Assembly: GCF_014196515.1 (NCBI RefSeq)
Contig: NZ_JACIDV010000004.1
Span: forward strand, 1-64,000
DNA from: Rhizobium skierniewicense
GTDB taxonomy: Bacteria > Pseudomonadota > Alphaproteobacteria > Rhizobiales > Rhizobiaceae
Reading direction: 5' to 3'
Length of the DNA stretch: 64,000 bases
Part shown: in pieces, positions 17,739 through 26,027 of the stretch
How the letters are laid out: every line of letters starts with the position of its first letter
How positions within the stretch are numbered: the stretch's first letter is position 1
Position numbers and translations under genes: made by a program
Notes under the pieces: model-generated
The model's database searches: none
What the model was told of the DNA's origin: nothing
The model's input: only the letters and a program-made list of their open reading frames with translations

Positions 17739-18232
17739 TGGTGGATCGGGGCGAGTTTATCCGTCGTTTTGGTGGCGTCTTCGAGCATTCTCCGTTTATC
17801 GCAGAGCGTGCTTATGATGCTGGCAAGGTGACTGAACCTCTGACAGCAATGGGCATTCACGAGGCACTGTGCAGTCAATTTCGTGCGGCGTCTCATGAGG
17901 AAAGGCTTGGCGTCTTGCGTGCCCATCCAGATCTTGCCGGAAAGCTCGCGATTGCAGGGCAGCTGACCGCAGACAGCCGCAATGAACAGGCGGGCGCAGG
18001 TCTTGATCAGTTGTCACCACAGGAACATACGCGCTTCACCGAACTGAACGCCACCTATGTGGAGAGCAACGGCTTTCCCTTTATCATTGCGGTGAAGGGC
18101 CTGAACAAGACAGACATTCTGCGCGCCTTTGAGACGCGCATCAAAGATGATGCGGAACAGGAGTTCGCAACGGCTACGGCGCAGGTTGAGAAAATCGCGC
18201 TGCTGCGTCTGTCTGCGCTTTTGCCGGAGTGA
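17738..18232 (+). CDS. uraD: OHCU decarboxylase UraD
   Basis: A 164-residue helical enzyme that decarboxylates 2-oxo-4-hydroxy-4-carboxy-5-ureidoimidazoline to S-allantoin, the last step of urate to allantoin. The family motifs LRAHPDLAGKL (catalytic His in HPD, near residue 68) and VESNGFPFIIAVKG are both present, and the length is typical. It overlaps puuE by one base and is followed after 76 bases by allA, with a possible 21-codon reading frame in between. Its usual partners PuuE and UraH are in the same operon. Confidence 0.95.
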   Translation: MVDRGEFIRRFGGVFEHSPFIAERAYDAGKVTEPLTAMGIHEALCSQFRAASHEERLGVLRAHPDLAGKLAIAGQLTADSRNEQAGAGLDQLSPQEHTRFTELNATYVESNGFPFIIAVKGLNKTDILRAFETRIKDDAEQEFATATAQVEKIALLRLSALLPE

Positions 18233-18239
18233 TGATGCG

Positions 18240-18305
18240 ATGGTCCGAGCCGAGCTTCTGGAAAAACTGGCGCTTTGCCAGAACTGGCGCGCACAAGGTG
18301 AATAG
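18240..18305 (+). CDS. Possible 21-residue small ORF between uraD and allA
   Basis: Directly after uraD an ATG at 18240 opens a 21-codon frame ending in TAG at 18303-18305, four bases before the allA start; it would read MVRAELLEKLALCQNWRAQGE. GGAG lies about 10 bases upstream. Another frame from 18232 also spans the gap and ends overlapping the allA start. Either could only serve to keep ribosomes moving to allA. No similarity is recognised, and the stretch may equally be plain leader. Confidence 0.25.
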   Translation: MVRAELLEKLALCQNWRAQGE

Positions 18306-18308
18306 GCA

Positions 18309-18809
18309 TTGAGTGACTATCTTGAAATCCTGCCTCTCACGAGAGAGGCATTTGCGCCGTTTGGCGATTTGATTGAGACGGATCCTGCCAGCATCAAGCT
18401 CATCAATGGTGGTAATACCGAGCGGCATCATGCGTTGGCTGCACCTGAGATCGTGGGTGAGGGCGCTCGTATTGTTCTGAATATTTTTCGTGGCAGGCCA
18501 CGCGTTTTTCCCTATGCCATCGATATGATGGAGCGGCACCCGCTTGGAAGCCAGAGTTTTACGCCTCTCTCGGGCCATCCGTTTCTGGTGGTGGTGGCTG
18601 AGGATGAGGAGGGCAGGCCGGAAACTCCCAAAGTGTTTCTCGCGCGACCCGACCAGGGCGTGAACTATCATCGCAATGTCTGGCACCATCCGTTGATGAC
18701 GCTTGGCTCTGTCAGTGATTTTCTTGTCGTGGACCGGGATGGCCCCGGTCACAATCTGGAAGAGTTCTTTTTCGATCAGCCCTATTTTATTGCGGAGCCA
18801 AAGCCATGA
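18309..18809 (+). CDS. allA: Ureidoglycolate lyase AllA
   Basis: A 166-residue cupin-like enzyme that splits ureidoglycolate into glyoxylate and urea, the final step of this allantoin route. Recognised stretches are [14 protein letters not shown] at the start, [29 protein letters not shown] and the [14 protein letters not shown] motif. The start is a TTG at 18309 preceded by AAGGTGA at 8 bases. The stop codon region overlaps the uraH start by 4 bases (ATGA), giving coupling. Confidence 0.95.
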   Translation: MSDYLEILPLTREAFAPFGDLIETDPASIKLINGGNTERHHALAAPEIVGEGARIVLNIFRGRPRVFPYAIDMMERHPLGSQSFTPLSGHPFLVVVAEDEEGRPETPKVFLARPDQGVNYHRNVWHHPLMTLGSVSDFLVVDRDGPGHNLEEFFFDQPYFIAEPKP

Positions 18810-19162
18810 CCGGCCTTACCACCCACGTCCTCGATGCGGCACACGGCACACCTGCGCAGGGTTTGAAGATCGACCTTTACCGGCTGGATGGCGAGAGCAG
18901 AGACAAGCTGAAAACGGTTGAAACCAACAGTGATGGCCGTGTCGACGGTGGCCCTCTGCTGATCGGTGAGGACTTTCGGGCAGGACAGTATGAATTGGTG
19001 TTCCACGCTGGCGATTACCTTCGCACCAAAGGTCTGGTGCTAGCGGAGCCTGCCTTTCTCGACATTATACCCATTCGCTTCGGCATAGCGGATGAAAGCG
19101 GGCATTATCATGTGCCGCTGCTGCTTTCGCCTTATAGCTATTCAACATATCGTGGAAGCTGA
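18806..19162 (+). CDS. uraH: 5-hydroxyisourate hydrolase UraH
   Basis: A 118-residue transthyretin-related enzyme hydrolysing 5-hydroxyisourate to OHCU, the substrate of UraD. It has the N-terminal [14 protein letters not shown] motif with its catalytic His, an LYRLDG strand, and ends with the invariant YRGS tetrapeptide that marks the enzyme rather than the hormone carrier. Its start overlaps allA by 4 bases. No N-terminal signal is seen, so it is cytoplasmic. Confidence 0.96.
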   Translation: MTGLTTHVLDAAHGTPAQGLKIDLYRLDGESRDKLKTVETNSDGRVDGGPLLIGEDFRAGQYELVFHAGDYLRTKGLVLAEPAFLDIIPIRFGIADESGHYHVPLLLSPYSYSTYRGS

Positions 19163-19167
19163 CCTTT

Positions 19168-19908
19168 ATGATTTTTGCCGCTATTGCCGATATCCATGGG
19201 AACTGTGCGGCACTGGAAGCCGTGCTTGAAGACATCGAAACGCTTGGGATTGCCGATATTGTCAATCTTGGTGATTGCTTCAGCGGTCCGCTGGAAGCTG
19301 GCCGTACAGCCGATATTCTGGTGGGCCGGAACATGCCGACGGTTCGTGGCAATCATGATCGCGCCTTGATCGATCGTCCCTTCGAGCTCATGGGCGATTG
19401 GGAGAAGCCTGCCCATATGCAGCTTTCTTCAGAGCATTTCGATTGGTTGCAGGCTTTGCCGTTTCACTTGGTTTTCAAGGACGTCGCCTATTGCTGCCAC
19501 GGCTCGCCTAGGGATGATCTGGGTTATTGGCTGGAGCAGCTTGCGCCGGAGGGTTTTCTCTACCAGCGTTCGCTTTCTGAAATCGAAGCATTGGCGGATG
19601 GGATCACGCAACCGCTGATGCTGTGTGGACACACCCATATCGCACGTACCGTTCAGCTTTCGGATGGTCGCCTGATCGTCAATCCCGGCAGTGTCGGCTG
19701 TCCCGGCTGGAGAGACGATGAGCCTTTCTACCACCAGGTGGAAGCGGGCCACCCTCTCGCCAGCTACGCGGTGCTGGAGGAAACATCGAGAGGATGGCAG
19801 GTCTACTTGCGGCAGGTCCGTTATGACAGCACGGCGATGGGTGAACTCGCCAGCACAAACGGCATGCCGCGTCTCGGCAAGGCCATTGCCACCGGCTGGC
19901 TTGACTGA
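19168..19908 (+). CDS. YfcE/MJ0936-type metallophosphoesterase
   Basis: A 246-residue calcineurin-like phosphoesterase. Metal ligands are seen in AIADIHGN (Asp8, His10), NLGDCFSGP, RGNHDRAL and the C-terminal LCGHTHIAR. Such small proteins hydrolyse phosphodiesters or phosphomonoesters in vitro; the natural substrate here is unknown. It starts 5 bases after uraH and is probably the last gene of the purine operon, though a role in purine breakdown has no direct support. The ribosome binding site is weak (GGAAG). Only 6 bases separate its stop from that of the convergent carboxypeptidase gene. Confidence 0.88.
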   Translation: MIFAAIADIHGNCAALEAVLEDIETLGIADIVNLGDCFSGPLEAGRTADILVGRNMPTVRGNHDRALIDRPFELMGDWEKPAHMQLSSEHFDWLQALPFHLVFKDVAYCCHGSPRDDLGYWLEQLAPEGFLYQRSLSEIEALADGITQPLMLCGHTHIARTVQLSDGRLIVNPGSVGCPGWRDDEPFYHQVEAGHPLASYAVLEETSRGWQVYLRQVRYDSTAMGELASTNGMPRLGKAIATGWLD

Positions 19909-19914
19909 TCCGTC

Positions 19915-21180
19915 TCAGCTTTCATTTGCCATGACGACGCAGGAATAGCTCTGAGCTTTGAGATCCTTGCAGGCCGATAGGGCCGCCGCCTGACTATCGA
20001 AGCCGGTAAAACGTGCGCGATAGAGCGTTGCCGCGCCGCTTCGAACCGCTTCCGTGTAGGGTGCTATTCCCGAATAGCTGGATGAGATGGCCGGGCGGGC
20101 ATGGCGCAGCAGGGAAAGCGCTGCCCCTTGTGAATCCGCCGCTGCAATCTGCACCTCCCAGTCACTCCGCTCGGACACCGTCGCGCGCACAGCCGAGGTC
20201 TGCATCATATCCGGGATCACGTTGTTTGCCGTGGCGATCTGCATCGCGATGGGGTCACGGCGCTCTCGGAACATGGGCAGTGGAATTGCGGCGGGCGCGA
20301 CATCGAAAGTGCGGCTCGTGCTGGCGCTGGCGATCAGCTGCTGGCTGCTCGCGCCTCTCGACGCTTTGGGCACTGTCCGGTCCAACAGCGATGCCATCTG
20401 GTTGTCACGGCTGCGGGCCGTCTTTCCACCCAGCACAACGCCGACGACGCTGCGGCCGTTGTGGTTGACCGCGCTGACCAGATTGAAACCGGATGCGTTG
20501 GTGTAGCCGGTCTTGATACCGTCGACGCCAGTATAACGCGCCATCAGGCGGTTATGTCCTCGGATCGTCTTGCCGCGAAACTTGAAGGATTGCATGGCGA
20601 AGAGTTTGTATTCTTTCGGGAAATCACGCTGGAGCGCAAGGCCCAGCTTTGCCATGTCACGCGCGGTGGTGACCTGAGCCTTGTTGGGCAGGCCGGACGC
20701 ATTGCGGAACACCGTTTTCGTCATGCCCAGCTGGCGTGCCTTGCGGGTCATCATCTGCGCGAACTTCGATTCTGAGCCGCCGATGTGGTCACCCATGCCT
20801 TCTGCCATGTCGTTGGCGGACTTCACGATCATGCCATAGACTGCCTCGCGAACGGTAAACGTCGTACCCGCCTTGACCCACAGCTTCGAGGGTATGACGG
20901 ACGCCGCGTGTCTCGACATGGTGATGCGTTGGTCCCACCGCAGTCGACCCTCATTCAGGGCTTCGAACACCATGTAGAGCGTCATCATTTTCGTAAGGGA
21001 AGCTGGATAGTTCTTAGTATCCGCGCTTTGAGCGGCAAGGACCTTGCCCGTCCTGGCATCCATCACGAAATGGGCGTAACCCGCCTGCGCCTCAGACGCC
21101 TGTAACGAGATGACCGCACACAGGAAGGCCAATGCAAACATCCATGCGTTGACCATTCCTCGCCTGATCATTCTCAACAT
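19915..21180 (-). CDS. D-alanyl-D-alanine carboxypeptidase with SPOR domain
   Basis: A secreted penicillin-binding protein (PBP5/6 type) that trims the terminal D-Ala of peptidoglycan stem peptides. Starting at the ATG at 21180 it has 421 residues and a signal peptide (MLRMIRRGMVNAWMFALAFL..., likely cut after AQA). The active-site motifs are YPASLTKMM (SxxK, Ser nucleophile), KSANDMAEG (SxN) and DGIKTGYTNASG (KTG). The C-terminal 80 residues (WEVQIAAADSQGAALSLL onward) form a SPOR domain, which binds denuded glycan and targets proteins to the division site. I prefer 21180 over the TTG at 21240 because GGGGTGA lies just upstream and the signal peptide is then N-terminal. Confidence 0.93.
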   Translation of the reverse strand: MLRMIRRGMVNAWMFALAFLCAVISLQASEAQAGYAHFVMDARTGKVLAAQSADTKNYPASLTKMMTLYMVFEALNEGRLRWDQRITMSRHAASVIPSKLWVKAGTTFTVREAVYGMIVKSANDMAEGMGDHIGGSESKFAQMMTRKARQLGMTKTVFRNASGLPNKAQVTTARDMAKLGLALQRDFPKEYKLFAMQSFKFRGKTIRGHNRLMARYTGVDGIKTGYTNASGFNLVSAVNHNGRSVVGVVLGGKTARSRDNQMASLLDRTVPKASRGASSQQLIASASTSRTFDVAPAAIPLPMFRERRDPIAMQIATANNVIPDMMQTSAVRATVSERSDWEVQIAAADSQGAALSLLRHARPAISSSYSGIAPYTEAVRSGAATLYRARFTGFDSQAAALSACKDLKAQSYSCVVMANES

Positions 21181-21321
21181 CCACTCACCCCTTGATCCAT
21201 GCACTCGTCGCTCGTTCAGCCTACCGATAGTTTGAGGCAACGAAACCGTTCAAACTTTAAAGACCGCTTTCATCCCTAATTAAGTATGAAAATCGATCCT
21301 CACTGGTGGCGGGTAATTTCC

Positions 21322-21357
21322 TTGATAGGAAACCAACCGTCCGGTATGTTTTTTTCA
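21322..21357 (+). promoter_or_regulatory. Promoter and operator of the TetR gene, probably leaderless
   Basis: TTGATA (21322-21327) and TATGTT (21345-21350) stand exactly 17 bases apart and look like -35 and -10 elements. Between and over them lies a 22-base imperfect palindrome (21330-21351) with arms AAAC..ACCG and CGGT..GTTT, the typical shape of a TetR-family operator. Transcription would begin about 7 bases after the -10, which is the A of the ATG at 21357, so the mRNA would have no leader. Repressor bound here would block its own promoter. Confidence 0.6.
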
Positions 21358-21929
21358 TGCAAATCTTGAGTGAACGCAAGAAACAGCCCGACGTGGTGCG
21401 GAGAAATCTAATTGATTGTGCCGCAAGAATCGCTGCCAAACAGGGCCTTGCGGCCGTCTCCGTGCAGGCTGTTGCCTCGGCCGCAGGGGTGACGAAGGGC
21501 GGCCTGTTTCACCACTTCGCGTCCAAGCAGGCGCTGGTGGAAGCTCTAATTATCGATCTTCTGGATCAGCTTGATTCTGACATTGACGCTTTGATCTCAC
21601 GGGATCGTGAGGACTATGGTTGCTTCACACGGGCTTACGTGAACGCATTTTTTGCTGATCGGGGACAAGAGACCGACGATAAGTGGTCGGCACTCGCCGT
21701 CGCCCTGATCGGCGAGCCGTCGTTAAGGCAAAGGTGGGATAGCTGGTTGGGTGGACGATTGGCGCGGCACAAGAAAACTGACGATGGTGTTGGGCTGCAG
21801 CTCGTCAGGCTCGCGATCGACGGCATCTGGCTTGCTGATTTAATGAGCGGGAAGGGTCAATCCGATGATGACAGAGATGCCCTTCGAAAGCGGCTCATCC
21901 GCGCGGCACGAAAGGCAAATTCGGGATAA
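21357..21929 (+). CDS. TetR family transcriptional regulator
   Basis: A 190-residue regulator. The N-terminal helix-turn-helix is standard (VSVQAVASAAGVTKGGLFHHFASKQALVEAL, given here only to show position, about residues 35-65), followed by a ligand-binding domain of the TetR C-terminal type. I choose the ATG at 21357 (MQILSERKK): the longer frame from the GTG at 21306 would run through the operator. A palindromic operator covers the promoter just upstream, so self-repression is likely. Directly downstream is the remnant of an SMR efflux gene, and TetR-SMR pairs are a common drug-response arrangement, so that pump was probably its target. With the pump lost, the regulator may now be an orphan. 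Confidence 0.88.
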   Translation: MQILSERKKQPDVVRRNLIDCAARIAAKQGLAAVSVQAVASAAGVTKGGLFHHFASKQALVEALIIDLLDQLDSDIDALISRDREDYGCFTRAYVNAFFADRGQETDDKWSALAVALIGEPSLRQRWDSWLGGRLARHKKTDDGVGLQLVRLAIDGIWLADLMSGKGQSDDDRDALRKRLIRAARKANSG

Positions 21930-21940
21930 ACCGAACAGTC

Positions 21941-22057
21941 ATGATCTATGGAGCACTGATCGCAGGCATCATCCGCGAAATCACCGGCATGTTGTTCTTG
22001 CAGCAGTCACACCAGCTGACGTGATGGGTGCCGACCATTCTGATGGCTATGTTCTAG
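21941..22057 (+). pseudogene. Remnant of an SMR family efflux pump gene
   Basis: Twelve bases after tetR an ATG opens 27 codons reading MIYGALIAGIIREITGMLFL and QQSHQLT before a TGA (22022-22024). The frame then continues as WVPTILMAMF to a TAG. This is the first membrane helix and part of the second of a small multidrug resistance protein: the essential Glu is at residue 13 (Glu14 in EmrE), and LT-stop-WVPT fits the usual FTR-WP region, where a CGA Arg codon mutated to TGA would explain the stop. The remaining two thirds of the gene are missing: the sequence passes straight into the stop codon of lldD at 22054-22056. Translation of the first 27 codons alone cannot give a pump. Confidence 0.72.
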
Positions 22058-23208
22058 GAGGCGGCTGTCCCATATTTGACCAGAATGTCGCCGTTGACAT
22101 CGCTCAGCAGCCGCTTACCGCAGAGCGCCATGGTGATATCCATTTCCTTGCGAATGATTTCCAGCGCCGTCGTGACGCCAAGTTTGCCGCCTGCACCTAG
22201 GCCGTAGAGGAAGGGACGGCCGATATATGTCCCTTTGGCGCCGAGCGCGATGGCCTTCAAAACGTCCTGGCCGGAACGAATGCCGCCATCCATATGGATC
22301 TCGATCCTGTCGCCGACCGCATCGACGATTTTCGGCAGCATTGCGATGGAAGACAAAGCGCCGTCGAGCTGTCTTCCACCATGATTGGAAACGATGATGG
22401 CGTCGGCGCCCGTATCGGCCGCAGCCCGGGCGTCGTCTTCATCCAGAATGCCTTTGAGGATGAGTTTTCCGCCCCAGCGTTCCTTGATCCATTCCACGTC
22501 CTTCCAAGACAGGCGCGGGTCGAACTGCTCTGCCGTCCAGGAAGACAGTGAAGACAGATCGGACACGTTTTTGGCGTGGCCCACGATGTTTCCAAAACTG
22601 CGGCGCTTGGTGCGCGCCATATCAAGGCACCATTGTGGGCGCGTTGCCATCTGCCAAATGTGCTTGGGCGTAAATTTCGGCGGGGCGGAGAGACCGTTGC
22701 GGAGATCTTTGTGCCGTTGGCCAAGAATTTGCAGATCGAGCGTCAGCATCAGTGCGGAACATTTCGCCGCCTTTGCACGGTCGATCAGGTTGTTGATGAA
22801 ATCGCGGTCCTTCATGACGTAGAGCTGGAACCAGAAGGGCCGCGCGGTGACGGAGGCGACGTCTTCGATAGAGCAGATGCTCATCGTAGAGAGCGTGAAG
22901 GGGACACCAAATTCTTCCGCAGCTTTGGCGGCGAGCATTTCGCCATCGGCATGCTGCATGCCCGTGAGACCCGTTGGAGAAAGCGCGACCGGCATAGACA
23001 CGTTTTCACCGATCATCTTCGTTGCCAGCGACCGGTCCGTCATATCGACCAGGACACGCTGGCGCAGCTTGATCTTGGCAAAATCATCTTCATTTGCGCG
23101 GTACGTGCTTTCGGTCCATGCGCCACTGTCTGCATAATCGAAGAACATTTTTGGCACGCGGCGCCGTGCCTGTTTCTTCAAGTCAGCAATGGTCAGTGGT
23201 TTGCTCAT
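22054..23208 (-). CDS. lldD: FMN-dependent alpha-hydroxy acid (L-lactate) dehydrogenase
   Basis: A 384-residue flavoenzyme oxidising L-lactate or a related 2-hydroxy acid, usually passing electrons to the membrane quinone pool. Family motifs: PKMFFDYADSGAWTESTYR, the FMN-binding LSPTGLTGMQHADGE, the catalytic SNHGGRQLDGA (active-site His and Arg) and HMDGGIRSGQDVLKAIALGA. Substrate within the family is not fixed by sequence, so L-lactate is the likely but not certain one. I start at the ATG at 23208 with GAAGGC upstream; a TTG at 23223 would add five residues. Its last codons border the broken SMR gene, which suggests that a rearrangement ended exactly at its 3' end. Confidence 0.88.
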   Translation of the reverse strand: MSKPLTIADLKKQARRRVPKMFFDYADSGAWTESTYRANEDDFAKIKLRQRVLVDMTDRSLATKMIGENVSMPVALSPTGLTGMQHADGEMLAAKAAEEFGVPFTLSTMSICSIEDVASVTARPFWFQLYVMKDRDFINNLIDRAKAAKCSALMLTLDLQILGQRHKDLRNGLSAPPKFTPKHIWQMATRPQWCLDMARTKRRSFGNIVGHAKNVSDLSSLSSWTAEQFDPRLSWKDVEWIKERWGGKLILKGILDEDDARAAADTGADAIIVSNHGGRQLDGALSSIAMLPKIVDAVGDRIEIHMDGGIRSGQDVLKAIALGAKGTYIGRPFLYGLGAGGKLGVTTALEIIRKEMDITMALCGKRLLSDVNGDILVKYGTAAS

Positions 23209-23465
23209 GGATGAAGCCTTCAAATCTGAATAACATCTTCAACTACCATGGGAGTGTGATTGGGGACATCGGAATTGTCACATTGTGTCTTCAAAACGCG
23301 TCAAATATTCGCTCAGCAGAGACCTCGTCGCTCTTCGGTTGTGTGCATCGAGGAAACGTCGTTAAAAGCAAACTTTTGCCACAAAATTTATTTTACGTTT
23401 TCCGATTGATAAGTGCCGGTAATTCTATCGAGAGTAGATTTTAACAAGATCGACTGGAGCTGTTG

Positions 23466-23984
23466 ATGATTACAGTTTATTTTTGGGCACCAGATATGTC
23501 TCGCAATAACATTGGTCATATCTCACTTTCTATTGGTGCAGGGCAAGGCAAGGGTCTTGAGCGATATGTGAGCTGGTGGCCCGGTGCCGGTGACAAAGAG
23601 ACGTTTGTGGGTAAGCCGATATCCTCGCGAACATATGACGGCGATGTAACAGCTGAGGGAGGTTCTCCCACTGCCACGTTGTCAATCTCCGGCCTCGATG
23701 AAGCGCAGATGAAGCGTGCGTGGGATAACATGCTCGCCAATAACCCACGCTATTTAGTGTACCGAAAAAACTGTGCTTGGACTGTCAAAAGTATCCTAGA
23801 CGTCGGGACGGGTTACGATCTTGGTGCCGCCGCTTCCGATTTTATCAATTTGCGGGTGTCTGGTGGTGTGTGGACGCCAAGAACGGTGTTCGAGTATGCC
23901 AGGCTGCTGAAAAGTCGCTATGACAGCAAGGCCAGGAAGTTCGAAAACGCGACGAATGATGCTTACAATCTGCGGATCAGCTAG
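23466..23984 (+). CDS. Orphan 172-residue protein with possible permuted papain-like (His/Cys) active site
   Basis: I do not recognise a named family with certainty. The protein starts MITVYFWAPD and has NNIGHISLSIG with His18, then RYVSWWPG, and near residue 103 YRKNCAWTVKSIL with Cys103. A His in a GHxSL strand near the start, a YxSWWP strand, and a later NC at the head of a helix is the layout of permuted NlpC/P60-like (papain-fold) proteins, several of which are secreted or type VI effectors cleaving peptides or lipids. There is no signal peptide. It stands alone between lldD and the chemoreceptor, behind an AT-rich leader, and has its own strong terminator. No immunity-like gene is evident beside it. 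Function as an effector is inference. Confidence 0.75.
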   Translation: MITVYFWAPDMSRNNIGHISLSIGAGQGKGLERYVSWWPGAGDKETFVGKPISSRTYDGDVTAEGGSPTATLSISGLDEAQMKRAWDNMLANNPRYLVYRKNCAWTVKSILDVGTGYDLGAAASDFINLRVSGGVWTPRTVFEYARLLKSRYDSKARKFENATNDAYNLRIS

Positions 23985-24018
23985 CGTCTCCCGCCTATTT
24001 TTAGACTGTCTTAAATAA

Positions 24019-24046
24019 AAAATGGGCGGCCAAAGCCGCCCATTTT
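24019..24046. terminator. Strong bidirectional terminator
   Basis: AAAATGGGCGGC (24019-24030) and GCCGCCCATTTT (24035-24046) form a perfect 12-bp stem with a 4-base loop, with A- and T-runs on both sides. It ends the His/Cys protein gene and the convergent chemoreceptor gene. Confidence 0.95.
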
Positions 24047-24066
24047 GGTCGCTCTGAGTTTTAAGC

Positions 24067-26027
24067 TCAAAACTCTTCCCAGGTATCCTGCGCGACGGCC
24101 GCGGACGAACCGCCACCGAAGGCGCCTGCGATCTTGCGACCCAGCGCGCGTGCTGGAGACGGTGCTGGCCTGGAGGCGTTGGATGCAGCCCGGACAGGTG
24201 CCGCCGACGGCATTGCCCGACTAGCGCCCTCACCATTTCCGAGATTGAAGCGGGATAGCAACTGGTTGAGTGAGGCCGCTTCCTTGGCAAGGCTGTGGCT
24301 GGCTGCTGTCGATTGTTCGACCATGGCGGCGTTCTGCTGTGTGCCCTGGTCCATGGTGTTGACGGCCGTGTTGATCTCCTGAAGTCCGACCGACTGTTCA
24401 CGCGACGATTCGACGATGGCGGTGATGTGACGGTTGATTTCCTGAACTTCGGTAACGATGACTTCGAGTGCCTTGCCGGTTTCACCCACGAGGGTAACGC
24501 CAGAACGAACATGCTCGCCAGATGTCGTGATCAGGGCCTTGATTTCCTTCGCGGCCTTTGCAGACCGTTGCGCCAATTCACGCACTTCCTGCGCGACGAC
24601 GGCAAAACCCTTACCGGCTTCACCGGCACGTGCGGCTTCCACACCTGCGTTCAGGGCCAGAAGGTTGGTCTGGAACGCAATTTCATCGATAACGGAGATG
24701 ATGCTGGTGATCTCGCCAGATGAGCGTTCGATCTCGTTCATGGCGGTCACGGCCTGACGCACGACGTTGCCTGACTTTTCGGCACCATCGCGGGCTTTCG
24801 CTACGAGATGTCCGACTTCTTCGGCGCGGCTGCTGCTATCCTTCACCGTCGTTGTGATTTCCTCCAGAGCGGCGGCCGTTTCTTCGACGGACGCTGCCTG
24901 CTGTTCGGTGCGCTTGGACAGATCGTCGGCAGCTGAGCGGATTTCATTGGCACCGGCATCGATACCCCGAGCGTTTTCGCCAACCGCGCGCAGGGCGTCG
25001 TTGAGGTTATTGACAGATCCATTGAAGTTCGAACGCAAAGTATCGAGATGTGCCACGAAGGGCGTATCGATGCGGTATGCGACGTCGCCATCCGCCAGAC
25101 GACCAAGACCTTTGGCCAGTTGATCGACGGCAAATGCTGTATCGGCTGCTTCCTGTGCCTTTTGGGCTTCGCGTTCGATGCGTTCCTTTTCGGACATGCT
25201 TCGATTTGCATCGGCCTCGGCTTCCATGCGGATGCGTTCCATCGCGTTCTCACGGAACACGGAAACCGCTTTCGCCATCTGGCCCACTTCATCGTTGCGA
25301 TCCTGGCCTTCGACGGCTTCAGCCGTCTGCCCTTCTGCAAGCGTCATCATGCGTTCGCGCAGGTTCGCGATCGGTGTGGTAATGCCCTTGGCGGCAACAA
25401 CCAATGAGGCGATGATGCCAAGTGCGAATGTGACACCGACAATTGTCAGAGACCACAGAATCGTTGTGTTCGTCTGGTCTGAAAGTGCGTCGCTTCCAGC
25501 AGTGACATTTTTCAGAACTGTGTCGAGGAATTGTGCCGCATCTGCTGCCAGCGGGACGATCAAATCGTCAGCCTTTGCCAGCAAAGCCTTCGCAGGCTCA
25601 TCCTGATCAAGCTGGCCAAGCCTCACAGCCTCATCCGTCAAGCCAATGACAACTTTTGACCGGGAAATGAAATAAAGTCGTCGATCGCGGGCTTTTGGTC
25701 AGGAAGGAGCTGAGCGGTGGTCTGCAGCCGGTCAAAAAGCTTGGTCTTGCTATCAATGTAAAGAGCCAATGCCCTCTTCGTGCCGGGATCTTCGCTGGCA
25801 TACACTAGCGTCTGATAAGCGGCGTAGGCTGTAGCAGCCAGATTTCTATTGGCGCGCGCCATTGCCGTTGCACCAGTCGTGTCGTTGGCAATAAAATCAC
25901 TGTAGCTGGCGTCGGCATCTTTAAAGCTGTGTGACATGAAGGCGGTTGCGCTCAGCCCGACAACACATAAGGGAAGAACAAGAGAAAGTATTTTTGTGCG
26001 GATGCTCGCGTTTTTCAGAAATGACAT
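24067..26027 (-). pseudogene. Methyl-accepting chemotaxis protein gene split by a frameshift
   Basis: Two frames together make one chemoreceptor. The upstream frame (26027 to 25638) encodes the N-terminal membrane helix (TKILSLVLPLCVVGLSATAF) and most of the sensor domain, ending in the wrong frame at PGQKLSLA. The downstream frame (continuing to 24067) supplies the rest: the end of the sensor domain ([15 protein letters not shown]), a second membrane helix ([20 protein letters not shown]), HAMP domain, the signalling domain with the conserved hairpin ([20 protein letters not shown]), and a C-terminal TWEEF that resembles the CheR/CheB docking pentapeptide. A 5-base tandem duplication at 25664-25673 causes the shift; removing one copy restores ...[13 protein letters not shown].... 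The product is probably dead unless the repeat slips back. A sequencing error is also possible. Confidence 0.85.
25664..25673. repeat. 5-bp tandem duplication that breaks the chemoreceptor
   Basis: The plus strand reads GAAAT twice in a row (25664-25668 and 25669-25673), ATTTC ATTTC on the coding strand. Deleting one unit joins the two chemoreceptor frames without other change. Short tandem units like this can arise and revert by slippage. Confidence 0.85.

Noticed and set aside
23211-23444. 77-codon frame on the plus strand between lldD and the His/Cys protein
   Set aside because: It overlaps the 5' end of lldD, has no ribosome binding site, and its sequence shows no domain character.
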